Of a DNA stretch of 64,000 nt, positions 38,155-51,463 are shown in pieces; positions within the stretch are counted from its first letter, which is position 1; each line of letters starts with the position of its first letter. The DNA is from Linepithema humile (taxonomy: Eukaryota; Arthropoda; Insecta; Hymenoptera; Formicidae). Position numbers and translations under genes: made by a program. The notes under the pieces are model-generated. The model searched no databases. It saw only the letters and a list, made by a program, of their open reading frames with translations, and was not told the origin of the DNA. The DNA lies in the NCBI RefSeq assembly GCF_040581485.1, contig NC_090129.1, positions 18,037,264 to 18,101,263 on the forward strand, given 5' to 3'.

Positions 38155-39422
38155 GTATATTTTATATATATATGTACACGTAACGAACAGTGAGAAAATC
38201 ATTTATCGTAGGATTTCGCCATAAAGTCACAACGAATAGTACAACGAGAACGATTGTACTTTGGCGCGACGGTACATTAAATAAATTCTGCTATGCCGTT
38301 CCACGAATAAATTACTCCGCGATATTTTATTAGCAGAGCGGCGTACAATTTCAACCGATAATAGCGAACGACGTCGCTCCTCCCGCCGCCGATTGACTTT
38401 TGCATCGTGGACGAATTATCACCGCGGAATTGTGAGATAAAACGAGTAAGCAGTCGAGTACTCGCGACGCAAGATAGTTGCTGCTGTAAACAACTTCCAA
38501 CTGAAGAATGCATTCTATACTTTTTCGTCATCAATAATACCGCTGTATCCCTTTCGCCTATTTCATAACGCATGTTTATTCGCGCCTTCGTATTATCTCT
38601 GTTCGTACTGCGCTCTGATGGGGAAATTAACTGACTAGTGATTTGTTTACGTATAAGTGAATTAATTAACATACGCGCGTGCATTTGTCAATTTGCCGGA
38701 GTGTAATTATTGGGTCAAGGATAAATTAAACCTTCAGATAAATGGAGCAATACAATGCGTTACCAATAATGAAGTTATCAACCGTCATCTTTGATTTTAT
38801 CATGTTCATTTATTCATAAATTTGTAATAATTCTATTGTTTTAGGAAATTATTGTCCCACTTGATTTCAATTCACCTGAATTTATATTTTTCTTAAACAA
38901 TTTCCATACACACAAATTGATCAAAGAATATATATATAGCTTTGAGCATTCTATATACAGGCGGACTGTTACTCTCTCATTTGTATCTCTTATTTTTCAA
39001 TTGGGTTTATTTTTTTTTGCACGTATAAAATTGCAATTTATTACCAGTTATATAAATATCGTGCTTACAACTCTCAAAAGTTTTGTCCCCGATTTCACGT
39101 GAAATTCCCTATCAATCTGTTCATCTAACTATTTGCGAACGATGGTGTCACATCGAAATTCCCCGCAACGCGAAAGAGAAAAGTTGGAGGACGCTCTCCC
39201 CATTTCGGCGACGTCAATTGAGCGACGTAACGTGACGCGAGATATTGACGACAACAACGACAACTTTCGATCGATTTTGTCGTCAGACATCCGCTAAGCG
39301 GTCAAGATATTTTTTCGCAAGTGAAAGTTGCGACCACGTGAGATACGCTCGTATGGTGAACGGTGGCGCGTTTTCGGAGCAGACGGACCGGTTCGAAGGT
39401 TCTTCGTTGCGAAATCGATGCA

Positions 39423-39447
39423 CGTCGTCGTCGTCGTCGTCGTCGTT
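39423..39447. repeat. (CGT)n trinucleotide repeat
   Basis: About eight CGT units in a small GC-rich patch (39.2-39.5 kb) without coding support. Confidence 0.85.
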
Positions 39448-40719
39448 TCGCCGCGATCGCTCATTTCATCGTTTCAACCACAAACTTAAATAAATATCAA
39501 AATATTCGAAAGAAAGGGTATTTTTCTCAAATATCTAAATCAATTTAGATCGGCCGTCAATAACGTAACAATTTTTCCTATTTAATTGGAATATTATCGG
39601 AGAATATCTAAAATTAGTGATACATATTATGATTATAATATATTTGTCACCGTTTTTACGTGTATAATGTTATGTAAATACATATTATAAATTTGCATTG
39701 AATGTAAGATTTTCAATCGTTGATGTTCTGCGATGTTTAATTGCGTCCAATAATTAATTAACAGAAAATTAGAATATGATAATTTAACTGTAAATAATAT
39801 TATGTCTTATTGTTAAATTAAAATTTAAGATTTAAATTATTAGAGATACGCATAATTAGTGTTGCTATTTCTTGTGAAAACTTTTACTTAATCATTGTTG
39901 CACTTTACGATCGATACCGATTAAGGAAGAATTAATTCATTGATTGACGTAATACTTCTTATTAAGTTACATTTAAGTATCGGGAATAATTGATTTATTA
40001 TCTCGTATTGAAGGTTTCCACGCGACACGATTGTAGCTTCTCACGCAATGTGATCAAAAACTTCCTACATACTGCAATTGGAGTCGATTAATAAAATTGA
40101 TGTGTTATTTATTACGTGTGATCTTAGCCTTTTTCATATTACAATTAAGTTTTTAATTAGTATGTAAGGAATATTAGATGTATATACGCGATTGATTTTC
40201 TATACTTTGTAATGGATTATAAATAGTCTTTAAAAATGGCATGAAACATTATAAATAACTTTCCATTAAAAGTTATAAAAAGCTTTTATTTCCTAGCAAA
40301 TTATTCACAAAGTATCTTAAGTTGTCTACACTTCCTATTAATTTTGATCGATTCAAATCATATTATTTTTAAAATATTCTCTTCAGGTATATATTTTATT
40401 GCAACATTTAATAGCAAATCGGTTGTTCAACACAATCATGGACGAAAATCTAGACATAGAAATTGAATTCATATAAACATTAAAATTTTTGTCTACAATT
40501 AATCATTGTACACGTAATCATTATTAAAAATATATACAATGTAAAATATAAATATATGCTCTCTTATTATAGATATTTGTTTATAGATCAGATCGCTTTC
40601 TTGTATTAATTATTCTCAATATAATTTCCGTTATGAGACATTATGTTAAAAAGATTGTGAAATCGATGCATCACTAACGTCCGTTTGATTTATGCACCTA
40701 CCTATTATTATCTTATATA

Positions 40720-40793
<74 letters not shown>
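40720..40793. repeat. Compound (GT)n(AT)n microsatellite
   Basis: About nine GT units pass directly into about 27 AT units. Confidence 0.95.
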
Positions 40794-40799
<6 letters not shown>

Positions 40800-43408
40800 C
40801 GGTACACGAATGGTTTTTTCGGGAATCTGAATCGAAACAAAAACTAGGTTAACTTAATTAATATCAAAACGAGGTTATGCTAATATTATCCAATGAAATA
40901 CTCGTAAAAACAGTGATCCGCATTTTCGCATAATTATCATCTTTTCAATATTATTCCATTTTGCTTAAATAGCGTTAAATTGGATTATTTAGTATTATTA
41001 TTATTGTCTAGAAAACATTTTCTATTTCTATTTTTATATACATATTAATTGCGATTTTCAATCAAATAAACCTTACAAATGTAATACAAGAATATTCTGT
41101 TGCAAATAATAATTGACTGATAAGAAATTAGCAGAAATAAATAAAAAATTTAATATTTCAGATATTGAGACACGTATTCTTTTGTAAACTATAATTCATT
41201 AAAAAAAGTAATTATTAAAAAAATTATATCTCTAACAAAATTTGATAATTTAATAATTTGAATTTGTAAAAATTTTGTTCTTATTTTTCTTTCTGAAATT
41301 TGCAATTTCTGAGAAAATGCGATATCTTTTTAGCATATTTTAAGTAAACGTTTCTTTGAAAAAAACAGCATTTCGAGAGAATAAATAAAAAAAAAATGTT
41401 TACCATATATATCGTATTCGTGTACATTAAACATTATTAATTTAATTAATATAAAAAAAAATAATTTCAAAAAAAGAAGGAGAGAAAGTGAACTTGTTAT
41501 CAAGGTGTTCAAACACATTTAGACGTAAGTTTATGATATCGCGCCTCGCGGTCGTCTCGAATACGAATACTCGATCGAAACGCACGATGCCGAGCAAATT
41601 ATGCAAAGCGAAAGTACCCACGTAAGAATGAGTTGCGCAAAACCCTGTAAGAAGAACGCCCGTGTGAGGCCGGTTGGCAATATCGCACTATCTCGGCGAA
41701 GAGCCGCGAGGACGCGGGAGCGAGTCTCTTGTCGGCGGATTTGTGCTGCCGACGCAAATAAATTTGTCCTAGGATTTGTCATTCTTCACGTTTCCTGTCA
41801 TCCTTGCAGGAAAAGACTCAAGCAAAGAAAATAAAAATAATTTCTACATTCTCTTAGAGTAATGGAAAATAATATAATTCTATTAATATTAAATTATGAA
41901 AATTAAGAGTGCATTCTTTTACTGTCACAAACAAACTGCAATAATTTTTGTCATTATAAATATAAGTTTAACTCTTCCAATTTATATCGTTATATAGTTG
42001 TTATTAATTTATTCTGTTATCTTTATGTTATATCAGCTAATATATTATGCAAAGAATATGTATATGTATTTTGATTTATTTATACCATTCAGTTAAATAA
42101 ATAATGCTTATATATTTCGCATAAATTTCATTTTTACATTTGTAACTCTTAAATCATTCTTGTTAAAGAAACACTACTTTATGTATTATTATTAATTAAT
42201 TACAATCCGTACATTGATTCTATAATTAATCATATTAAGTATATTAATTACATTTGCAACGCGCATATATCATTCGCGTTATCAATATATATTATTATAT
42301 ATCCGTCCATTTTTACTTTTATATGTTTTAGCGAATATATTTGCAAGAATTAATATTTTGAGCATTTTTTGTCTTCTATCACCGTTTTCACGCCAGACAG
42401 ATTTACTTTATATTTTAGAGTTAAGTAATAAAAGAAAACGTGTGTGATTGCTGCGTGAGGTATATATACGCTTCGATTCTAATCGAACCGATCGTTAATA
42501 TTACGTTAGCATACGTATCGAACGTCGATCATGATAGAGACGACGGCCGTGCATCGATTTCATAACGGATATACCTTTGAACCGAGCAATTGCACTTATA
42601 CAGACGGTTGCACCAGCGATAGTAAATACGTTGTATTTTTAACACTTTGAATTGCTTATCCATTTTTATGCTAATCTGATAAAATGTTTTTGGAAAAAAT
42701 ATTATACGTGGAAAATAAACTTCATTGTTATTAAACATGCGCGCGTTGTGTCAGATTGCAAATCAGTATGCTAATCGTTTAATGACAAATAATTTTTAAT
42801 ATTATGTGTTGTGTGGATAGATTCTAAAAACATAAGCAAACGATCCGAGCACAAATGAATATGCCAAAGCGACATGTAACGAGAGATTTATTACAATGTT
42901 TGAGACATACGTGATTAATAGGATTTTATAATTCACGTTGAATCTCGCGATCGGACATCTCGTTCTATTTCGTCATGTAGATGATATATGAAAGGGTTAA
43001 AAGTTGAGTATTTGAATAGTCGATATGTTCGTCCTTACTTCGATGAAAATTCAAGTATTCGAGAGAGTATTCGACAGTACGGATTAAAATATTATTTTGC
43101 ATAAATTTCCGTAATTGTTTTAGTTTATCCAATTCTTTCTAAAATTAGATGCAAAAAATCTGTCAAGATTAATAAATAAATTGTAACTTTCGGTTGTGCA
43201 GACAGTTTGAGTTAGATAATTCAAAACCGTTATCTCGCTCAAATAATCTTATTTATAACGTAGGTGAAAAAAAAATTACGTTAACCCAGTTTTGCGTTTA
43301 GTTTTTTCACATCGGTGCAAATCGAATGGGTTTGAATATCTTTCATGTTAGAACCCATTCAGTTTCGTATATCGCAGCCCCGTAAAACTTGGCAGTCGAG
43401 TCCTTTAC

Positions 43409-43532
43409 CTTTTATGCTCCCTGACGAGGTGTGCGGAGTCTGCGGCGCGTGCGAGGTCAACGGCAACGGCGAGCCCGAGGAAGTCGCGGAGTGTTCCAGC
43501 TTGGAACTCACCGCGCTCCACATCTCGAACAT
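43409..43532 (-). CDS. Hr46: HR3 (Hr46), first coding exon 1b, classical N-terminus
   Basis: Encodes 41 residues plus one base, from ATG at 43532 to the donor AAAAG|GTAAAGG (exon end 43409, phase 1). The protein begins MFEMWSAVSSKLEHSA and ends in a Pro/Ser/Thr-rich stretch finishing SSGSIK. From family knowledge, Drosophila DHR3 starts with nearly the same motif (MFDMWSSVTSKLE) and also reaches the zinc-finger region through SSGSIK-A-Q-I-E. Here AAA-G joins CC-CAG at 11396 to give the same K-A-Q-I-E. An in-frame TGA about 15 codons upstream excludes a longer N-terminus within this exon. A second Met at codon 4 is possible but less likely. This is the short N-terminal A/B region of the receptor, which acts in the nucleus. 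The exon is too short to appear in a simple length-filtered reading-frame list. Confidence 0.9.
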
Positions 43533-43913
43533 ATTGAACGCCGTGGTGACGGTATTGGCCGACGTCTGTCAGGCTTGTGCCCTGCTGAACCTCCGGGCGC
43601 CCTTCACCGGCCCGTCGTAACATCCGCGGTCGCGTAACCGCGTTAACCCCGAAAGTTCTCCCTCGTTCTTCGGGACCTTTGCACCACAACTGCTCTTTGG
43701 CGAGTGAACTGGAGAGTCTACCGACACCACGATGCGACACTCGCGATTAGTTCGGCGGTTTACCGGTTAAAAAGTTCGCACTTTATCATCTGTCCTTCTT
43801 GTTTCTTCTTCTTCTTCTTCCTCTTCGTCTTCCACCCCTTCTTTCTCCGCCTCCACTTTGCCACCCCAACGACAATGCAACGTGGCACGATTTATCGCGT
43901 ACTATCACTCACC
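43533..43913 (-). promoter_or_regulatory. 5' leader and probable promoter region of the 1b transcript
   Basis: The sequence upstream of the exon 1b ATG is CpG-rich and closed by an in-frame TGA, so it is probably untranslated leader. Minus-strand CTCCAGTTC near 43709 resembles either a weak splice acceptor or an initiator. Further upstream, AGG|GTGAGT at 43913/43912 is a good donor, so a non-coding leader exon could lie in the CpG- and GAC-rich stretch at about 43.9-44.2 kb. No convincing TATA box is seen. Confidence 0.35.
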
Positions 43914-46900
43914 CTGTCGATCGATGTCGTCGATCGATGTCGTCGATCGTCGTCGTCATTGGCTTAATAGCCGCATCGATAGCGCTCACTCTAGTCGTCC
44001 CGAAGTCGCGGCGAGACGAGTTACTCGTCGTGGTCGTTAATGCGATCGTGGCGTTCGCTTCGTTTGTCGTTATCGCGGTCGTTGGCGTGTTTTTCGTAGC
44101 CGTTGTCCGCGTAGCCGTAGTTGTTGTCGTCGCGCAGGCACCCAACGAAGTGACATGGCTTTCTCGAATTTTCCTTTTCGCTTTCGATCTGGAAGCAAGT
44201 TGCCAATGCGCCGATCGCGCAAGAGATGTCTTATATATGACGCTTGTTATCTTATTTTTTTACGTTTTTCAAGGGAACAATTTTGCTGCTAGATCTAAAC
44301 AAATTGTCTAAACAAAAATTATAATAAATTCTTTATCACATTGTCACAAATTCGGATGAAAAATTTATTTGCTTGTCAGAAAATTTCGAATATTTTAATA
44401 CATTGTAGATAAAACTTTCATTTTAAATAAAAACTTTCTATTCTCGTTTTTATAATATTTTATAATATGATACTTTTTTATATTATTTTAATTTCAATTT
44501 AATTTAATTTATTCTTTTATTTCTTTCTAAAATATCTATATGCAGTCGGATTAATTCGATTTAATTAAATAAAACTCTATTGCAAATATACATTTTCGTT
44601 TAACGCAATCATTATATATTTTCTTGGTTTGAAAATGTGACAAAGGGAGGAAAGGGTATCAAACATCAAATATAAAGTTAACTCATGTTCGATTAGCGAT
44701 TACAACTTTCATCGGATCGTTTTGTGCTATCTCATTTCGGAGGCAAATATTAGAATTTTACCAGACAGCGAACTGTGATTCATAGAATTAACGATTAAAA
44801 AAAATACTTGTAACACATTATGAGAAAATTACGACGAATTAGAGATTAGTAAAAATAACAAATCGATTCATAGAAACACCTACGCAGAGTTTAAATTGTG
44901 AGACATTTATGTAATCCTTTCGAAAGTTCCCGGGTTGACTTTCTAAAATAGGAGAGGAACGAAAACAGTTCTTATATGTTCCTGTGATACATATTATAAA
45001 AACTAGATCAAATTTAACAACAGAACAAATGTAGCGTAAAAGATAAATATAGTTAAAGAGGTAAATTAAATAGGTTCAAGATAAATTTAATCAATTTGTA
45101 GTTCTATTCTCTGCAACACACGCACTATCACTTCAAAATCTTGAGGATATTTTATAATTAACTTTTTAATTTTTATAAATTTTACGAAATTAATGAAATC
45201 TATATTACAATGCGTTCGAGAATTAAAGATCGGAAGACTTTGATTACGCAAATCGTAATGGGTGGTTGTAGTTTTAAAGCAAAACCGGCTTTAATAGAAT
45301 CATTCAAGATCGATAAAAATAATAAATATTTAAAATATAAAATTTAAATAAGACCCCTGACGATACGTCATCAATTGTGCGATTGATTTTTGACTAATGC
45401 GAAAAAACGGTCGACTCTTGGCGCATCGATCCTGCATTTCCATGCACCACGATGGTTCCCCTTTAATCCCAACCGCGTTGCAAGCAGCGGAGAGCTCACG
45501 TCGAGGGGAACCGCGCTTCGCTATCGAGCGAAGCTCGGCGACCACCGATCGAGCTTGCGAGCCTGTTTCACAACGTCGACTACCCACTGAGGTATCTCAA
45601 AAAAAGGTGATTCAGTTACTCAAAAAGATTGGAACAATGAAAATCAAGGCCCAATTTTATTTAATGATTTCTACAATTTTCCTGCAATTTGTCGAATTTT
45701 GTTGAATATGCCTTATATGGATCTTTAATGGTAGAAAAAGTATATCAGTTACACTTTGAATTTCATATTTTTAGTTTTGATGGTAAATAATGGGTTAAGC
45801 AATTTTATAAAGATTAATAGTTTAAAGATTTAAAAAATAAGTATGCCGGAATTAAAGATCTAAATTAGAATCCGGAGATCTAGAGAGCGCTTATAAATCT
45901 AAAGACACGTTAACATTATTATAATTTTGGGAAAAAAGAAATTTTTGACTTATAATCGCTTGGGAAACGCTGCTCTCGCGAATACTGAAATTACCGTTAT
46001 ATATGAACGCGATGTCTGAGAATCACAATGGAAGGAGAAAATTGCAAGAGAAAAGGAAGGAAGGCGGAAAGTATGATATAGAAAGAAAGAGGGAGAGGGC
46101 TGGCGGTACCGTACGTACGGTTTACGTTCCCACTAGCCTACTGACTCGATGCTCCCTCTCAAGCTCTATCCTCTTCACTCTATCTCTCTCTCTCTCACTT
46201 TAACACGGCGTCTAGCGCATCCCCTTAATGAGCAAAAAATTGCGTTGTCCAATTTATCGCAACAAGACAATCGTGTGCAAAATGTTCTTAAATCAATTAA
46301 ACTCTTTATGTTTATAATTTTATTATAATGAAATGGAGTTGTTAAGAATGATGAGCTTTACAATTAACCTTTATTTCAATAAAATTTTTAATTATCACGA
46401 TTAAATTTTGATTGTGTGAAACGGTCGCGGTTGAATAAGTTTTGATTTCAGTCATAAATGCTATAACATTTTAAATTAGAAAGCAATTTAATCGTTTTTT
46501 TATTTATCCACGTAATATGTAAAAAGAGACGTAACCATAAATAAATTTAAAAATAAAATAGATAGGTAAAAAAATATAAAAATATAAAATATAAAGAGTT
46601 AACAAATTAAATTAAATGCTCTCTCTGATGTTTAGCAGAGCATTTTTATTATTATTGTGAGCAATATTAATGTTATAAAAGTGTAATTAACTTTTTCATA
46701 TTTCAGTTACATTTCTTTCAAATAATACGCAAAGTTAAATATTAACAATATTTTAAGTGCTTAATATAATGAAAAAGCAAAATAAATTTCGGGACTGTAT
46801 TTTATTCATTCAAATCGTCGCATGTGTTAGTAGTAAAATCAGGTGCAGTAAGTTTCAAATGTTATCACAACTGTGCAGCGAATAAAGCCTAAAAGTCGGT

Positions 46901-47060
46901 GAAGTACGGCGTGCGCGCGCGAGCAAGCTCCCGTTCGTGCGTGTGAATTACTTTCGCCCTGGGGGGGCATCGCATCTTATTTAGGTCGTATACATCGAGC
47001 GTATACTTCGGTTCTGGCACGAGCATGTCGGCGGCGTTATTACGGCATCGCCATTACCAC

Positions 47061-47116
47061 GAGAGAAAAAAAGAGAGAGAGAGAGAGAGAGACGAGAGAA
47101 AGACAGAGAAAGAGAA
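47061..47116. repeat. (GA)n microsatellite
   Basis: Interrupted GA dinucleotide run next to a CpG-rich segment (46.9-47.2 kb). Confidence 0.9.
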
Positions 47117-48549
47117 ACGTGCAGGTGACCCGACCGTGTGCACGCGACTCGCGCTTATCCCTACCTGTCGACCTAAGCTACTTATTGGATACTTTGCTTA
47201 TTTCGTGCATTTGGCAGAGGCCACAATCGAGTAGCTGGACGTATGTAGATAGGTAATTTGTTTGGCGGTCATAAACATAATACACAGAGACATAATGCAC
47301 TCATTCTTAATTGTGAATGAATTCGCACAGCACGACATAAATATCAAATAAACTTTTTTGACAAATTTGCATAATAAAAATGTGAGAAATAATTAAGAAT
47401 TGATTTGAAAGTGGAGAATTTTTAGATAAATCAACACTTATGCGAACGAATAAGAATCTTATTCTTCGTTTAATTACAAACACGATTTATTTTACGACAG
47501 AGACCCAGTGAGATTTTTGTTAAAAATTTAAAAACACAGCAAAAAAAAAAGAAGAAACCAAATGGAGTTTTTGCTATTAAAGTTTAATTTGTCTCGTTAC
47601 TTGAAGCATATGAAATCGCTGATGTCTAACATTTTAAGACTTCGTATACGATATAATTTTATGTTTCCTATCGTTCTCTTTGTCCCTCCGCGTCACGTGA
47701 ACGCTTCCGGTCGCTTCGCGAGGACACCGTCGTAGATAACAACGGGAATAGTCTATCTTCTAATATACATTTTATGATTACACCGTATAAATTATTCTAT
47801 CGTGTCGCCATCGGTATCGCACGGTTTTTACATACTATATCGATCCGAAACCGCGCTCCTAGTTACCGAATAGATTTATTGCCAAATGTTCCTGTTTCTA
47901 TCGCTTTGGAGAGGAATTTAGTTTTATTTACTTCAACAAAATCAATAACAATATAATATGATAAATAATAAATTCAGAATGTTGACGTATATGTGTTTAT
48001 GTTATCAATGATCATTCGACTAACGATGATAAACGTGCTAAATTACATTACTAATTGATATATTGTGATAATAACTTTTTTTATCGGGAAATAAAAATTC
48101 GATAATTTATTGCACTGCAGAGTTTCCCTCTGCAATATTTCATATCATTTTATTGATATTCTACTTCCCTTTTTTGTATTTGATTTGAAATATTAAGATT
48201 AAAGATATTAAGAAAAGAAATCATTATGAAAAAGTTCTTAAAATTCTCTCTTCACATATTTACTCATGTCGTGAAGAGAACATAATCTCTGAGCATTGCG
48301 AATGCAAACTATCGCCGGAATGAGAACCCGCGCTTTTCCGTTCGCTGCGTGTAACACACGCGCGCACTCGCGCACACATGCACACATATGAGTACACGCG
48401 CATACATACGCGCTTCTGTATCGCCATGCGTGCGGTGTAGGTATTACTTAATAATATCCATAACCGAGAGGTAAATGTTGGAGCAAGCGAGAGGACGGGA
48501 GACGAAGCGAGAAAGAGCGATAGAAGCGAAGAGAAGAGAGATTGTCAAG

Positions 48550-48561
48550 AGAGACAGAGAG

Positions 48562-48605
<44 letters not shown>

Positions 48606-48609
48606 TGAG
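48550..48609. repeat. (GA)n microsatellite
   Basis: Interrupted GA run. The highly charged and the Leu/Ser-rich frames that cross it on the two strands are artefacts of the repeat. Confidence 0.9.
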
Positions 48610-49269
48610 AACAGGACGAACGTCGCGAAATCGTTGATCGAAGATGTGAGAAAATAAGAAAAAGTTGTAGAAGATCGATGATGTAAAAGTAAGAAAAAAG
48701 ACATTAATATTCTGTAGCGTTAACAATTTTTCTCGGATTGAGTAAATTTTCCCGACAGAAAGAAATCATTAATTGAAGTTTGTTGTGTCATTATAAGACA
48801 TCGAAAAAGAAATGACATATTATAGCTGCATAAAACCGCAATTTTCTTTCCGTATCGGATAGCTCGCTTCCAAAATGTCTTAAGCTGATATATTTATTGC
48901 GATCAATATAGTTGTCTCAGTACTAAATAATGTTTTCATTTAAGAGAGGAAAGAAATTTAAGAAACGTCAAGTACGAGCATTGCATATACACACGAAATC
49001 GCGAATATACAAGTGATTCAATTGTGCAAATTAATATAAAAGGTAAAATAGAGTGCGAAACTAACTGATGTTCCAGTGACACTCGGCAAAATTAACAGGT
49101 TCAATCATTCTCGAGATCTTAAGACGATTTCGAAATAACTTTTCAACACGGATGATAGATTGTTCATATAAAAGCATTAGTGACCCTATTTGATAGCGCG
49201 GACTTTTCATTGACGAGAAAGCTAATGCACTCTCGCGCCATTCCCTCAAGATCGACTTCTACGTCGCTG

Positions 49270-50840
49270 TCTGGCACCGTTACGACGCAATGCTCTTCCC
49301 AAGAGAGCACCCTCCCCTTTCCGGGGAGAGGGTGAATTTGCACGAAACGAGCCGAGGAACACGTTTCTTCCCCCCCCCCGCAACCCACCACTGTATCATC
49401 GCATTCGTCCGGACTGAACGATTCCGCAGTGTCGCACGGCGACTGTTGTGGACGCGCGCCCGCGATATCACAAGCGGACAAGAACAACCCCGAAGAAACA
49501 GCGACGACACTTGCCCGTCCCGTAGTCGCGCACGCACCACCCCCTCCTCCACGTTGGCGAACGCGCTCGCATCACTCACTTTCACTGACGCGCCGTGCGG
49601 GCCGGCCGTTGCGGTCCCTCCACGCGCAAGGGGTGGCACCCCGGTGCCGGCACGAGAAAACGTCGATACTCCTCTCTTTTCCTCTCGTCGCGGCACCGCC
49701 GATAACGGCGACGACGTCCGCGGGCGCGTAGCGAACGGAGACAACGGCGACGATGTCGGCGAGCGCGACGCCGACGTTGTACTGCACCTCCGGCACTCGG
49801 GTATTTCGCGAAACTGTTTGCGCACGACTGTGGCGCGGGGCGTCGACTGGCACACTCGCGCGGACAGTCACGAGCAGCCCCTCCGCGTCCCGACTATCCG
49901 CGCGCGAGGGCCGCACGCGGGCCGAGCAACCGCGAGGACGACGGGCCCCGGCTCACCGCGTGCCATCGGTCCCTTCGTTGATGCGGTAACTGCGGCGATC
50001 TTTGGCGGTGTGTGTGCGCGTGTGTGTGTGTGCGACGAGGCGCGGATGTTGTCGAGGACCGCCCGAGATTGCGCTTCCTCGCGACTGTCGGCGCGACTTC
50101 GCCGGTCACTTCGCGGATCACTCCGAAACGCGGGGGCACGGTCGAGCACACGGTGCTCGCGCGGGGAAGGGACAGGGGGGGAGGGAGAGGGCCGTGGGAG
50201 ATGCCGCGCGAGACACTTGAAAAAGAGGTGTCACGACACAGTGTGTCGACTACGAAACGAATCCCTTTAACGAACACCGTGGCTGTCGCGCGACCGTGGT
50301 TCTGGGTTGACTGGTGCGCGTCGCGCAAGACCGGAGAGAGCCAGCCCCACCGTTCTCCCTCTCGCTCCCTCCCTCTCCCTCCCTCTCCCCCTCCCCCCCT
50401 CTTTGCCAATGTCTCTCTCTATCGGTCTTTCGCATTTGCGCGCCGGTTGAAGTGAGAGAAGCGAAGAAAGCGTGAGTGCGATGAGGAGGGCTAGGCGCGC
50501 AGGGCACGAAGTGGGAGGCAGGCTAGGGGGAGGGTGAAAGGGACGCGGCAAGGGTGCGAGGGAGAAGGGGAGGAGAGAAGGCGCGTCGTGAGTAAGGAAA
50601 CTCCGCGGCGACAGGAGGGAAGAATGGGGCGGTGAGGGTGAGAAAGGAGGAACGGAAGGTAGAGGGCTTTTAGATAAGTCGAGACTGAGGAGATGCGAGA
50701 GGGAAAGGGTGGTAGGGTTGCTGTAAACAGGATCACGTTGGGGTAGGTCGAGCCGCGGCCCGTGCTCCCTTCGATACTTTCCGGAGTTTTACGCACGGAC
50801 GCGGACGATTGCTCGGATCGCAAGGTGTTAGCCCTTCGAT
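49270..50840. other. Strongest CpG-rich island in the window
   Basis: About 1.6 kb dense in CG, CGCG and GACGACG words, grading into GA/CT-rich sequence at 50.3-50.7 kb, with abrupt AT-rich borders. Long frames are open on both strands at the same place (one of about 320 codons on the plus strand), which points to composition rather than to a protein. Its position between exons 1a and 1b makes an additional promoter or untranslated first exon of HR3, or of an antisense transcript, the most economical guess. Confidence 0.45.
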
Positions 50841-51463
50841 GTTAACGATCCTGATTACAAAGGGCCGGTTCTACGACTGCACGTTCGTAACAAAAATATT
50901 GAGCTTTTGAAGCGATTTCAGCCTGAAGAGTTCTGGTGGGTACGTATGCTACATTGCATCGTTGCGATGCAACGACACGTGAAAAGGGGTTATTGGAGGA
51001 GTTGCGGATTTTAATAAAGATACGATTTATTAATAAGTTCTTATCCGACATTATTTACAAGTTTGATAAGAATGGCGCGTAAAGAATTGCGACAGCTAAA
51101 TTCAGAAGACTCACTTGTGATACAGTGCTGTACATCTTTACGAGACATCTGTCAAAACAATCGTGTAATTGGAAAATCTTTAAATTCATTAGTAAGATCT
51201 CGTTCAAAGCGCACTTTTTTCACTTGGCGTCCCGATTATGTCAGCTTTCCGTCACGCGCTAATAAATATAATAAAGACTGATTTCATAACGATCTCTTCA
51301 TAAATGTAACATACATACGTGACAAAAGGGTAGAAGGGGAAATAGGGACGGAGGGGGTTAAAAGCGTTTACTTTCTGTCTACGAGTAGCGAGGCCGGTTA
51401 CAGGATGGCGCACGCACTCACCGCGCCGCGATCGATTCCAGCGAAGCGATCGATCGGTAGGAA

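Larger units (their letters stand above)
11397..43408 (-). other. HR3 intron 1 (32 kb for the 1b isoform; part of 52 kb for 1a)
   Basis: A long 5' intron between exon 1b and the DNA-binding exon. Most of it is plain AT-rich sequence. Separately listed contents are: CpG-rich islands (15.5-18.1, 31.1-31.6, 36.7-37.3 kb), microsatellites, a MITE-like element (22.1-22.4 kb), a perfect inverted repeat (38.0 kb), piggyBac-like termini, a candidate minus-strand first exon (20.6 kb) and candidate plus-strand exons (34.8-35.4 kb). Stretches such as 12.2-13.8, 14.4-15.5, 18.9-20.6, 23.3-24.9, 28.9-31.0 and 39.5-43.3 kb show nothing else I can support. Long 5' introns are usual sites of enhancers for hormone-regulated receptors, but no enhancer was identified. 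Confidence 0.75.

Noticed and set aside
43405..43740. Minus-strand 111-codon frame across exon 1b
   Set aside because: It is in the wrong frame. The HR3 N-terminus uses another frame with a TGA upstream of its ATG and a correct donor.
48444..48726. Frames rich in Leu/Ser or Arg/Glu
   Set aside because: Translations of a (GA)n/(CT)n microsatellite.
49290..50270. Plus-strand frame of about 326 codons, the longest in the window
   Set aside because: Arg/Thr/Pro/Ala-rich text without any domain; frames on the other strand are open over the same bases; explained by CpG-rich composition with few stop codons.
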